Shown: positions 54,493 to 63,884 of the stretch, one piece after another
Numbering within the stretch: the first letter of the stretch is position 1
How the letters are laid out: every line of letters begins with the position of its first letter
NCBI GenBank assembly: GCA_963662155.1
Contig: OY759261.1
Coordinates: 38,898,996 to 38,962,995, forward strand
Direction of reading: 5' to 3'
Length of the DNA: 64,000 nucleotides
DNA from: Lamellibrachia columna
Lineage: Eukaryota > Annelida > Polychaeta > Sabellida > Siboglinidae
Notes under the pieces: model-generated
What the model saw: only the letters and a program-made list of their open reading frames with translations
The model's database searches: none
What the model was told of the DNA's origin: nothing
Program-made: the position numbers and the translations under genes

Positions 54493-54606
54493 CGACGGTG
54501 CAACTGGGACCAGACCATCCGGACGTACACCGACATTCGTAACGTCGATCTCGGTTGACACACGTAGCGTTGTTCTCACACGAATTATCGCTGCACGTTA
54601 AGTTAC
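54493..54606 (-). pseudogene. Inverted second EGF-like exon (orphan or antisense paralogue)
   Basis: Same length (114 bp), phase (1-1), acceptor (GTGTTTCAG) and donor (CG|GTACGT) as exon 3 of the plus-strand gene. The frame is open with all six EGF cysteines (CSDNSC, NNATC, YECRC, GWSGPSC). By eye there are 10 base differences in 114, six of them amino-acid changes. The neighbouring intron is clearly more diverged. No TSP1, TM or tail exon of this orientation is found in the window. Its 5' side is occupied by the LINE and then the tyrosine-recombinase element. It could still be a live exon of a minus-strand gene starting beyond the window. Confidence 0.7.
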
Positions 54607-55099
54607 CTGAAACACTAATAACGGTTGTTCGGTTATTTCGTTGGTTTCTTTTGTTTTCTGGATTTACTAGTGCAAACATCACATCAAACCGGCGTCATGG
54701 GTTAAGTGAAACACGCTTGTATGTATCTGAAAGGATACGATAAGCGTTATACAACAAGCGTCACACACTCCAACAGGGGCACCTGTCATCATTACATCAC
54801 CACTGCCACAACTTGATTGTAAATTCTAAATAGACAGTTGCGGAATGGTATAAACGCCTGGTTGGCTGGCCAACGCGATTGTTGTTTACGACATACTACG
54901 TCATCGCAACTGTGATCTTACTTTCAAACAAAAACGAACAGTATCATGTTTCTAAACTCATTTCCAATACAAACACTATCAACAATACTTTGAAATTGAG
55001 AGATTTTTTTTTTAAATCAGCAGCGTACAAAACAAAATAAAGATGTAATACGCACAGACAACGCAAGACGCTGATGACGTAACATAAGCTTTACATGGT

Positions 55100-56955
55100 G
55101 ATCTTGCTAACTTCCTCATCAACATGCGCTCCAACGACAGCATCATCATTATGTGATAATTCAATACCTGTGTACGTTCTTATGATTCGATACAGCCTAA
55201 CTCAAATATAGAATGTTACTGCCAATGTGTATTGAATACAAACTTACGATGTCTTACCGTGCGTTCAAACATTTTGATATTCGCAAAACACCGTGGACTC
55301 ATCCATGATAAAACCACAGACACTTCGTTGATTATATAATCACTTAGCACATAATCGTACGGACATTATATACACAATATTCAAGAGGGGAGCCAACTGA
55401 TCGACATATCACCAGTAGACGAGATGTAATCACTTAGCACATAATCGTACGGACATTATATGCACAAGATACATGAGGGGAGCCAACTGTTCGACGTATC
55501 ACCAGTAGACGAGATATAATCACTTAGCACATAATCGTACGGACATTATATGCACAAGAGTCATCAGGGGAGCCAACTGTTCGACGTTTCACCAGTAGAC
55601 GAGATGTAATCAATTAGCACATAATCGTACGAACATTATATGCACAAGAGTCATCAGGGGAGCCAACTGCTCGACATATCACCAGTAGACGAGATGTAAT
55701 CACTTAGCACATAATCGTACGGACATTATATGCACAAGAGTCATGAGGGGAGCCAACTGTTCGACATATCACCAGTAGACGAGATGTAATCAATTAGCAC
55801 ATAATCGTACGGACATTATATGCACAAGAGTCATGAGGGGAGCCAACTGCTCGACATATCACCAGTAGACGAGATGTAATCACTTAGCACATAATCGTAC
55901 GGACATTATATGCACAAGAGTCATGAGGGGAGCCAACTGTTCGACGTATCACCAGTAGACGAGATGTAATCAATTAGCACATAATCGTACGGACATTATA
56001 TGCACAAGAGTCATGAGGGGAGCCAACTGCTCGACATATCACCAGTAGACGAGATGTAATCACTTAGAACATAATCGTACGGACATTATATGCACAAGAG
56101 TCATGAGGGGAGCCAACTGTTCGACATATCACCAGTAGACGAGATGTAATCACTTAGAACATAATCGTACGGACATTATATGCACAAGAGTCATGAGGGG
56201 AGCCAACTGTTCGACATATCACCAGTAGACGAGATGTAATCAATTAGCACATAATCGTACGGGCATTATATGCACAAGAGTCATGAGGGAGCCAACTGTT
56301 CGACGTATCACCGGTAGACGAGATGCAAACTGAAATTCAACCTGAGGAAACAACACTCTAAACAAGCGCGTTGACTTCCCCGTAGAATTACATTCGAAAG
56401 ACTATCTTTGAACTAATGACTTCCAGCACATACTAACTAAGCCGTTATCCATTTTTTGCACATATACCTTTGAGTGATTGAAAAACTGCCAAGTGCTAAT
56501 TTGTTTACTGAACCACGTGAACTATTTGAGATTGAAAAACCACTGACTCACTCGTTAACATTAAAGAGACTAGTAATGATGATATATCTTTAAAATGTAT
56601 GAAATACAGAGTGAGATGGATAGTGTCAGTCTGGAACGATGCACATGTCTCACAAAAATGGTGAGTGCTAAATGTATCAATCTTTTAAAACATAAAAAGA
56701 CCCGAGTGTGGAAATTACATAGGAATATCGTTCCTGTGTGCAGATGGCAAAGTATTCGCAGGCGTGCTCCTGGATCAGCTTACTAGATGCAGGGGTCGCC
56801 CTGAGCTAAGATTTAAAGATGTAATGAAGCAAAACTTGAGGAATAAAGGAATATACTCAATACAGTGGCAGATGAGTGCAACAGCTGCCTCATTACACAA
56901 TAGATTAGAAATACATTTGCACTATTTGCAATACTCTGATCTGATACATATTCTC
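55100..56955 (+). mobile_element. Internally deleted LINE (arm 2 of inverted duplication)
   Basis: Plus-strand relatives of the arm 1 LINE: the NFLINMRSNDS-type start at 55,110, KTPWTHP near 55,290, DYII near 55,335, and the C-terminal tail LTRCRGRPELRFKDVMKQNL at about 56,780-56,840. Stops are present throughout. It differs from arm 1 chiefly by the 90-bp expansion between 55,330 and 56,325. Confidence 0.75.
55330..56325. repeat. 90-bp tandem repeat, about 11 copies, inside the LINE
   Basis: ACCAGTAGACGAGATGTAAT recurs every 90 bp (for example 55,681 and 55,771), each unit including ATAATCGTACGGACATTATA and GGGGAGCCAACTG. The sequence is the reverse complement of a single copy at about 47,990-48,080. 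Units alternate CACTTAGCAC and CAATTAGCAC in places, so part of the array has a 180-bp secondary period. Confidence 0.95.
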
Positions 56956-56959
56956 TCGT

Positions 56960-57468
56960 TTTGAATTTCATTATCGGTAAGCGAGACACCACTACAGTTG
57001 CATACATATTATTCATTATCCTAAAACACAGTAGTCCACATATTCCTCATAAAATCACACTTTTAAGTGTTTCGAGACAATTTACCAGGAAAATACTTAC
57101 ACAAAATGCAATTTTATCCAAAAGACGAAATATCTTTTTGCGAGCAAGTCGCTGTCCGCCGAGCAGACACGTGAGGCTTGTATTATTAAATTTAACTAAG
57201 TCCATTCAAAGCAGCCCGACCGGTAATCACAAGGTGGCGCATACGTACCACCCAGTGTTTGCACGTGGCCCCGTGATAACAGGTGATTGGCGGAGGGCAA
57301 CTTTGTGCTGGACGAGAAGTATTTCAAATTAAGTTGCCGCTTCTGTATTGTACAGTAAGCAACGTTGCGCTTACGCTCTGCTCGAAAATATCAAAAGTCG
57401 TTGTCGTCTTGTGCGGGTTGTTCACAACCTACATCTCATCTGATATATAGAAGGTGAGTGTATCAGAC
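56960..57468. other. Flank and probable 5' region of the recombinase element
   Basis: No domain is recognised in the 123-codon frame at 56,961-57,332. The element's left terminal repeat probably lies here, but I could not find its partner by eye. Confidence 0.3.
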
Positions 57469-58042
57469 ATGGAACGCATGTTGTTATTAGGACATTCATT
57501 TGTCCACCGTTCGGATGCTTTTATGAAAGCTACTGATCGTGTGAATTTTGAGTTCGACGAACGTAGAACGACTTGTAGACTGTTCGGTATCGGCGGGTTG
57601 AGGATTTATGGCTTATTTTCGCCAAGAATGATGGATAAAGTTGCGACATTCAAACCTGGAATTTTTATGATTGAAATCGTGACAAATTATATTGACGCTT
57701 CGTGTGTGACCGGGGATGAACTGGCAAGGACTGTTTTCCGATTTGCGAAGTTGTGTCTGAGCGACTATGCGGTGTGCAAAGTGATCTATTGCCCCGTCCT
57801 GCCTCGTGGCCCTGGACGTTTTCAAGCACGGTCGGTCTGCTTTGAAAGTAATCGCTTTGAATGAGGCTTTGGCTGCACTTTGCACTTCCGATTCCCGCGT
57901 GTCCAATCTGACTCACCAACGGTTTCCGAAGGTGGCGGAATTGTTGCGTGATGGCGTGCATTTGTCGGACCAGGGTCTGAAACGGTACTACTTCTCGTTG
58001 AGAAGAGGCATTACGGCAGCTTTGAGGGGGTTACAGGGATAA
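57469..58042 (+). pseudogene. SGNH/GDSL-type hydrolase frame, frameshifted
   Basis: From ATG 57,469 the frame reads MERMLLLGHSFVHR, with GHSF as block I (nucleophile Ser), then IFMIEIVTNYID in the block II/III region, to a stop at 57,864. The end of the fold continues in another frame (57,806-58,042) with DGVHLSDQGLKRYY, the D-x-x-H block V. A shift therefore lies at about 57,800-57,860. Enzymes of this family hydrolyse esters; the role in retroelements is unknown. Confidence 0.7.
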
Positions 58043-58344
58043 AATAGTTTTTTGTTTCTGTCGTTTTTATACCGAAATATGCTTAATAAAGCAATTCCCG
58101 TCCAGTTACGCTATAGTGACGCCGGTGTATATTTTTCGGCCTATTTACCTTGTATAAATTATAACAGACTTCAGGGGTATAAAGTAAGCGTTTTCCACTC
58201 GTGTTACAATGGTTGTTGTGACAATTTACGTGGGAAATAGTTGGAATTTCTTTCGGTGTTGCATTTAAAAAGTGGGCACGGGCGGCAGCCATTTTGTTTA
58301 GACAGCCTCGGTCGACAGTAGACTAAATTTGTTCGACGGATTAT

Positions 58345-58956
58345 ATGCCTATACGTTGTCTGAGTAGGTCGCACATTTTAGACATTAACGTTGAACCAAG
58401 CGCATTAGGCGAAGACAGAGCTAAGCAGGATGTGGTTCCGGTCACCGAGTTTGACGAGTGGCTGGAACTATTCATAATGTATTCAGCGGTTAGGGCCCGC
58501 AGGTTCTCTATGGAAGACCATCAATTAATATCCTACATGAAACATGTTAAAACAATGGCACAATGGAAAGGGTCGGATGTGGCAATAGAATAGAATGGCC
58601 AGTTCTGCTTACAGAGGTTTCCAGAGGGGGTAGCCTGGGGTGATTTCCAATATGACCTCTATGAAGAAAGCCGGTCGTATTGTGAGAGTAAAAAGAAACG
58701 TGTCCAGAAGCCCTTTCGAGCAGGCAGACGGGGCGAAAATGTACCCCGTTTTTATTTTGCCTTCAACAAAGGCAACTGTTCACGACAAAATTGCCGTTAC
58801 AGTCACCTATGCTCCAAGTGTAAACGACCTGGCCACGGTCTCTCAACCTGTAGAGTCCAGAGTAAAAAGCCCTTCACAGCCACATCAACCAACACAGATG
58901 TAACCTCTAAATACAGGTCATGTCCAGCCTACACCTCTCAAACACAAGTTCCTCGT
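58345..58956 (+). pseudogene. Gag-like frame with CCHC zinc knuckle, one stop
   Basis: ATG 58,345. FDEWLELFIMYSAV and HQLISYMKHVKTMA match the helical gag region of DIRS-type elements. A TAG at 58,591-58,593 interrupts it, and the same frame continues with a WGDFQYDLYEES piece. Then come FNKGNCSRQNCRYSH (C and H residues of a CCCH-like finger) and CSKCKRPGHGLSTC, a C-x2-C-x4-H-x4-C knuckle at about 58,817-58,858. The frame then runs without a stop into the RT, so gag and RT are one reading frame here. Confidence 0.7.
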
Positions 58957-59798
58957 ATGTCACAAGGCTATGATTGCAGATCAAAGACAGCTCTCATATT
59001 GGGTTTTAAATCTGGCTTTAGGATAGATTCATCCATTGACACCGATCCCCGGAAAGGTCTTTATGAAAATAACAAATATGTCAATGACAATTTATCCTTC
59101 GTCCAGACTAAGCTTGACAAAGAGAAAGCGCTTGGTAGAATTGCTGATCCCTACCAGAATCCCCCTCTATCCAACATGGTTTTCTCACCTTTAGGTGTAG
59201 TTCCAAAAAATGAGCCAGGGGATTTTCGTCTGATTCATGATTTAAGCTACCCCAAAGAAAATTCAGTCAATTCTCACATTGCTCCAGAATTTTCATCCGT
59301 TTCATTCGAGATGCTTGATGATTGTATTCGCATTATGCTGGTGGGAAAAGGGAAAAGGGTGTTTAGTAACTAAAGCAGATCTCAAGGATGCTTTCAGGAT
59401 CATTCCCATTTCTCCCCTTGATTATCGCCTGCTAGGTTTCAAGTTTAAAGGACAATTATATTTTGACATGTGTCTGCCAATGGGTTGCAGCACGTCGTGT
59501 CAGACGTTTGAGTCATTGTCACAAGCAGTGCACTGGATATGTGTACATAAAGCAAAGATTTTGCACACCAGCCACATTCTTGATGACTTTATCTTTTCGG
59601 AAAGACCATTTCACGTTGTCAGTTATATTTGGACAGGTTTTATGAAATATGTCGTATGATTAACATTCACATTAAACACTCCAAAACGGTGTTACCCACT
59701 TCAAAAGTTGTCCTTCACGGAATTGAAGCAGATTCAGTAGCACAGACAATTAAGCTTCCCCAGGTAAACTGTCCGCGCTTCGCGCCAAGCTCATTGCA
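58957..59798 (+). pseudogene. Reverse transcriptase of the recombinase element
   Basis: NMVFSPLGVVPKNEPGDFRL and HDLSYP (fingers) are in the gag frame, which ends at 59,373. KADLKDAFRIIPI (first catalytic Asp), LPMGCSTSCQTFE and HILDDFIF (the DD pair) are in the next frame, to 59,659. MINIHIKHSKTVLP and LHGIEADS (thumb side) are in a third. Shifts fall near 59,345 and 59,640. Sequence style is that of DIRS/Gypsy-related RTs rather than LINEs. Confidence 0.8.
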
Positions 59799-60420
59799 AT
59801 GTCTAAACGCAAAAAGGCTTCACTGCGCGAGGTCCAGTCCTTGGTTGGGTCCTTCCAGTATTCCTGCCGAGTCATTTCGCCTGGCAGAACATTTTGTCGT
59901 CGCCTCATAAACCAAACTTTAGGCAAGTCCAACCCCAACCACTTGATTCGGCTTAACCGCGAAGCGCGGAAGGATATCAAGGCCTGGTTGGAATTTCTGG
60001 AAACTTTTAATGGTACCATGTCTTTCTTGCCAGTTGTCTGGATTTCGTCAGATGTCCTTCACCTTACAACAGATGCTAGCGGTTTCGCGTTTGGCGCTGT
60101 TTTTGGAAACGAGTGGTTACAAGGTAGTTTACCGGTAATTGATCAGCAGTCCATATCTCTGTTAAGGAGCTGTTACCCATTATTTTAGCTGTCCATTGCT
60201 GGGGCTCCACTTTCGCAAATCGCCGAATCTTGTTCCTTTCCGATAACTCTGCAGTGGTGGATGTGATAAACAAGCAAACAGCAAGGGATGTTAGCTTGAT
60301 GGATCTCATTCGAGAGCTAGTTGTCTTGTGTATATCGCACAACATTTGCTTTCGAGACAAAATACATTCCGGGTAAGACGAATGTGGTAGCGGATCATAT
60401 ATCTCGGTTACAGGAAGGCA
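59799..60420 (+). pseudogene. RNase H region of the recombinase element
   Basis: The connection segment SLREVQSLVGSFQYSCRVI is followed by LTTDASGFAFGAVFGNEW (first catalytic Asp of RNase H), LLPIILAVHCWG in a shifted frame, and LFLSDNSAVVDVIN (a further catalytic Asp). KYIPGKTNVVADHISRLQ closes the domain in the original frame. Shifts lie near 60,160 and 60,340. Confidence 0.75.
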
Positions 60421-60475
60421 GGGCAAGGGTAGTGCAGCCGACACTTGCTCCAGACAAGGTTCCACTTCGTACTCA

Positions 60476-61344
60476 TTGGCTGCCTTGGGGAAAACATCAG
60501 TAGCTACTATTGACCGGGCCAATACCACACGCACTAGAGCAAGGTATCTCAGCAACTGGCGACATTTTGTGAATGTCTGTCGACACCTTAAAGAAGGCAA
60601 GCAGCAATTTCTCACTGCTTCTCCCTATCTTGTTAGACGTTTCTGTGAAGCACTTTGCAAGGAAGGAAATGCACTAAGTACAATTCATACATATTTAGCG
60701 GCTATTGCGGATGTCCATAAATCAACAGGTTTCATTGACCCAACTTCCATCTACCTTGTCACTAAACAAATGCGTGGCTTTGCTAAACACCGTCCGAGTA
60801 AAGATATGCGTAGTCCTCTTTCTACACATGATTTGAAGAAATTAGTTAAGGCATTATAAGCAACTGGGTGCACTTCTTTCACTCGCGCTTTGCTCAAAGC
60901 CATGTTCGCATTAATGTTCTTTGCTTTTCTCCGGATCAGTGAGGTAACACAAGGGGAACATAATATTAACAAAGTCAAATATCAAATTCACTTATTTGTC
61001 TTATAAACACAGTACAGGCCGACCTTTCAAATTAGGCATTCAACCCACAGGTGGCAGCATATGTCCAAATACGGGGCCATGATGGTGGGCCCTTGTTCAG
61101 GTTTTCGGACAAGCTTCCTTTGTCTCGGTCATATTTCTCTAGCATGTTGAGGAAGGCGGCAACAGCTGCAAAGCTGGACGCTAAACAGATCTCATCTCAT
61201 TCCTTTCGCATTGGTGCCATAACCTGGGCGGCGAAAAGGGGGTTCAGCACCAAGCAAATTAAGGCAATGGGTCGATGGCGCTCCATCTCATTTAATAGTT
61301 ACATTATAATTAAATCATTTGCTTCACCAATCAAGAAGCCATAA
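60476..61344 (+). pseudogene. Tyrosine recombinase of the element
   Basis: The N-terminal SAM-like core-binding half (RYLSNWRHFVNVCRHLKEG, STIHTYLAAIADVHKSTG) ends at 60,859. MFFAFLRISEV at about 60,912 contains the first catalytic Arg. In the frame 61,051-61,344, SHSFRIGAITWAAKRG gives H-x-x-R, MGRW the Trp/His position, and SFNSYIII the probable Tyr nucleophile. The catalytic set is complete but lies in at least three frames. In this family the enzyme integrates a circular DNA intermediate. Confidence 0.8.
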
Positions 61345-61429
61345 TTAAATTCTCACTGTTGCATTTTGTCTGCCAACATTTTTTTGTGTTGTTTTTGGGC
61401 GGCTCGTCTGGTGGTTGGACCTGGCGCTG

Positions 61430-61722
61430 ATCGTGAGGCGGGAGGTGCTTGGTCCAGCTGATCGTGAGGCGGGAGGTGCTTGGTCCAGCTGATCGTGAGG
61501 CGGGAGGTGCTTGGTCCAGCTGATCGTGAGGCGGGAGATACTTGGTCCAGCTGATCGTGAGGCGGGAGGTACTTTGTCCAGCTGACCGTGAGGCGGGAGG
61601 TGCTTGGTCCAGCTGATCGTGAGGCGGGAGGTGCTTGGTCCAGCTGCTCGTGAGGCGGGAGGTGCTTGGTCCAGCTGATCGTGAGGCGGGAGGTGCTTTG
61701 TCCAGCTGCTCGTGAGGTGCTG
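61430..61722. repeat. 31-bp minisatellite, about 9 copies
   Basis: GGTGCTTGGTCCAGCTGATC followed by GTGAGGCGGGA repeats every 31 bp (61,441, 61,472, 61,503, 61,534). It starts about 90 bp after the recombinase stop, so it lies within or at the 3' part of the element. Confidence 0.95.
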
Positions 61723-62110
61723 TCACTGGACTGTGTTCTCAGTTGTGTCTTTCAACGCATATGTGCGGGAAGTGTGGCCTTTTAACGCACGTTGTTTAAC
61801 ATTGGAACACTAATTGTTTAATTATGCCTGGCGCTTCGCCTGGGGTGGAGTTGTCTCCCTCGCACCGTGGAAGGTGGGGGATCGAGTGCCCTAGCCTTTC
61901 TGTTTGTCCCTGTATGTGTACGGCTAATGTGTGTGTACTTGGTAATTACGCCCCTACTATGGCACTTGTAACTCCTATGTAGTGGCTCTTCGGCATTCCA
62001 TGCCTATGATTACTGTATTAAATAAATGGATTGCCATTTTTACACTCATACAAGTTTTCAGTTATGACTGATATGTACAGAAACTAGCTCAGACTCCACG
62101 CCAGTTTATG
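61723..62110 (+). other. 3' noncoding part of the recombinase element and boundary
   Basis: Noncoding, ending in a TATTAAATAAATGG word at about 62,018. The boundary to the virus-like element is somewhere between 62,045 and 62,115. Confidence 0.4.
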
Positions 62111-62116
62111 ATATCA

Positions 62117-62575
62117 TTAAGAACAGGCAGTCAGACTAAGTAGGGATATTGAATTTAATGACATAAGACGCAGGCATGCGAATAGGTAATTCGACTCGGT
62201 AAATGCGACTGCATTCACAAGGGCACCTCCTACCAGCAACGCAATCGAGGCAATGCTCGTCGGGGCACAAGAAGCAAGTATGTCCAGAGGACAGGCTACT
62301 TCAATATGTCTGCGGGGATGATGCCCTACTTGACGAGCATGTCCTTCGTAGCCATGGCTAGACCCACGTCGAGTACAACCAGTCCGACGTCCCTTGCGGT
62401 AAACTCGAGCTTGGGGGCCGCCCCACCCATTACCATTTTGCCCAGGCGCGCATAGCTCATGGCCAGACCAGATACAACAGCCGAGTGCATAGCTCATGGC
62501 CAGACCAGATACAACAGCCGAGTGGTAGGCCACATTTGCGAGCATTTTTCCGTCTGTGGATGATGCCATTGTCAT
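62117..62575 (-). pseudogene. Virus-like element, terminal small frame, broken
   Basis: One 152-codon frame is open, but the better-looking reading changes frame near 62,450: ARDVGLVVLDVGLAMATKD lies in a different phase at about 62,330-62,400, followed by a stop near 62,295. A 39-bp direct duplication (CATAGCTCATGGCCAGACCA...) at about 62,452-62,525 lies at the frame change. The hydrophobic, alanine-rich character suggests a small membrane or capsid-associated protein. No family is assigned. Confidence 0.35.
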
Positions 62576-62589
62576 TGCATATAGAACGG

Positions 62590-62985
62590 GTCCTTTTTAC
62601 ATTTTTAATTGCTTAGCCGCTGTTCCCGCAGGAACGACGACATCTTCAAGTATTGTGCTCGTGCACACATGTCCAAATTGTCAGTGCTTAACGGTGGCGA
62701 GGGCAGCCGTGAGCGGGGCTAAGAACATGCTATATTTGTGGTAAAGCTCGCAGTAGGTAGCAGTGGACACCGCGTGCTCAACAAATGGGTCGGCCTCGAG
62801 GTCGGCAACAACTTGGGCTGGTTCTCAGGGGGGAGCGGGAGGAACATACTAGCTGCAATAAAACTGGAGGGCTGCAGTCTTCAAGGTCTTGGTCATTGCG
62901 GTCCCAAGCGTTGCTTCACAGGGAGCTTAAGGCCGTCCGAACTCGTCGTCCCTCATACTATCGATCTGGTCTGCTGCGACGCCCC
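62590..62985 (-). pseudogene. Virus-like element, unassigned broken frame
   Basis: Minus-strand pieces MTKTLKTAALQFYC (near 62,900) and ADPFVEHAVSTATYCELYHK (near 62,770) are separated by a stop and a shift. Position and size would suit a minor capsid or membrane protein. Not recognised. Confidence 0.3.
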
Positions 62986-62999
62986 GCCCCAAATACTGT

Positions 63000-63278
63000 T
63001 CAGCCCGCCACCCCCCCCCCCGCGGCCAGCGCCTCAAGCCGCTCTCGCCTTTTAGCATCAGCGCTGTCGCGCGCGGGAACCGCCTGCGTCTCGGCCGCCG
63101 GGACTGTCTCCTCCTTAAGCAGTTGATCAACAAGTTCGTCACAGTCCATCTTTTCCGCAATCATTCGAAGCTTTGATGCTACCATTCCAGCCCGCCTTCT
63201 GAGTCTAAAATATTCATAGGCCCCCCACCCCAAGACACCCAAAACTAAGATGTGGGCGCTCAGCAGGAGGGCTTGCAT
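63000..63278 (-). CDS. Small single-pass membrane protein, 92 aa (virus-like element)
   Basis: Open from ATG 63,278. SAHILVLGVLGWGAYEYF is a transmembrane segment near the N-terminus, followed by RLRRR, then a charged helical part (KLRMIAEKMDCDELVDQLLK) and an Ala/Arg-rich end. The C-terminal part passes through a run of ten C's on the plus strand (near 63,010-63,022), where the frame is uncertain. It begins right after the ATPase stop. Function unknown; small membrane proteins are common in the capsid module of such elements. Confidence 0.5.
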   Translation of the reverse strand: MQALLLSAHILVLGVLGWGAYEYFRLRRRAGMVASKLRMIAEKMDCDELVDQLLKEETVPAAETQAVPARDSADAKRRERLEALAAGGGVAG

Positions 63279-63840
63279 CTATTCTCGCGACCTGGTCCCA
63301 CACAGCACCTTGTAAGCAACCGGCTGATCAGTCTTCAGTAGGAGCTTCGCATGCTTCGTCTCAGCCATCAGCTGGCGAACCGCGGCCCTCTCATTCCGCG
63401 ACCTAATCACATCGTTCTCTCGGAGGGCGTCCTCGAACGAGTCTCTGTCTTTGCAATGGAACATAGCCATCCACCTGGCTTTGTTCTCTGAGGTCCTTCA
63501 GAACCGCATTGTACTTCTGGGTCAAGACCCAGATACTATGCTCAGCGTGTCGGCCGCTAAAGGCCAGCTCAGATAGCATAACTTCTTTGTTAGGGCCTTC
63601 CTCGCGGAACTCCCGCAGGTAATCGTGGAGCCGTTTGCCCGGGTCGACGATGTAGACCTCTGGATCTTCTCATACCCATGGTTGGGCCTGGTATGTGTTG
63701 TTGTGTCGTGGCACACGGTTGGGCAGAGGATGACTACGTGCCGGAAGATGCCACGGTAGAAGCCCTCAAGGAGATTGAGTATAAAGTTTTTCCGCAGCCC
63801 GTTTGTCCACAGATTATGGCTGATTGGGGGTATTTGAGCA
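63279..63840 (-). pseudogene. FtsK/HerA-type DNA packaging ATPase remnant, frameshifted
   Basis: The start of the domain shows a P-loop, AIICGQTGCGKT, at about 63,785-63,823. The frame changes immediately after it (near 63,775), again between about 63,720 and 63,650, and once more near 63,475. SIWVLTQKYN (near 63,520) resembles the conserved Gln-containing sensor segment. The last piece, from ATG 63,470, reads MAMFHCKDRDSFEDAL and ends at 63,279. These ATPases pump DNA into capsids. At roughly 185 codons the length is close to that of compact viral members. This copy cannot be functional as read. Confidence 0.65.
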
Positions 63841-63884
63841 ACGGCTGATCAGAATAGCACCGACACAAAGTGGCCTTTTTCGAT

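Larger units (their letters stand above)
57469..62045 (+). mobile_element. Tyrosine-recombinase retrotransposon (DIRS/Ngaro-like), decayed
   Basis: In order on the plus strand: an SGNH-hydrolase frame, a gag-like frame with zinc knuckles, reverse transcriptase, RNase H and a tyrosine recombinase. RT plus RNase H with a tyrosine recombinase and no DDE integrase defines the DIRS order; an SGNH hydrolase is known from Ngaro-type members. The coding parts are split by several frameshifts and stops, so the copy is dead. AATAAA at about 62,021 may be its polyadenylation signal. Termini were not resolved. Confidence 0.8.

Noticed and set aside
56961..57332. 123-codon open frame before the recombinase element
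   Set aside because: No motif, composition like the noncoding flank, and it spans the likely element boundary.
62556..63126. Plus-strand open frames near the window end
   Set aside because: They are antisense shadows of the minus-strand virus-like frames in GC-rich sequence.
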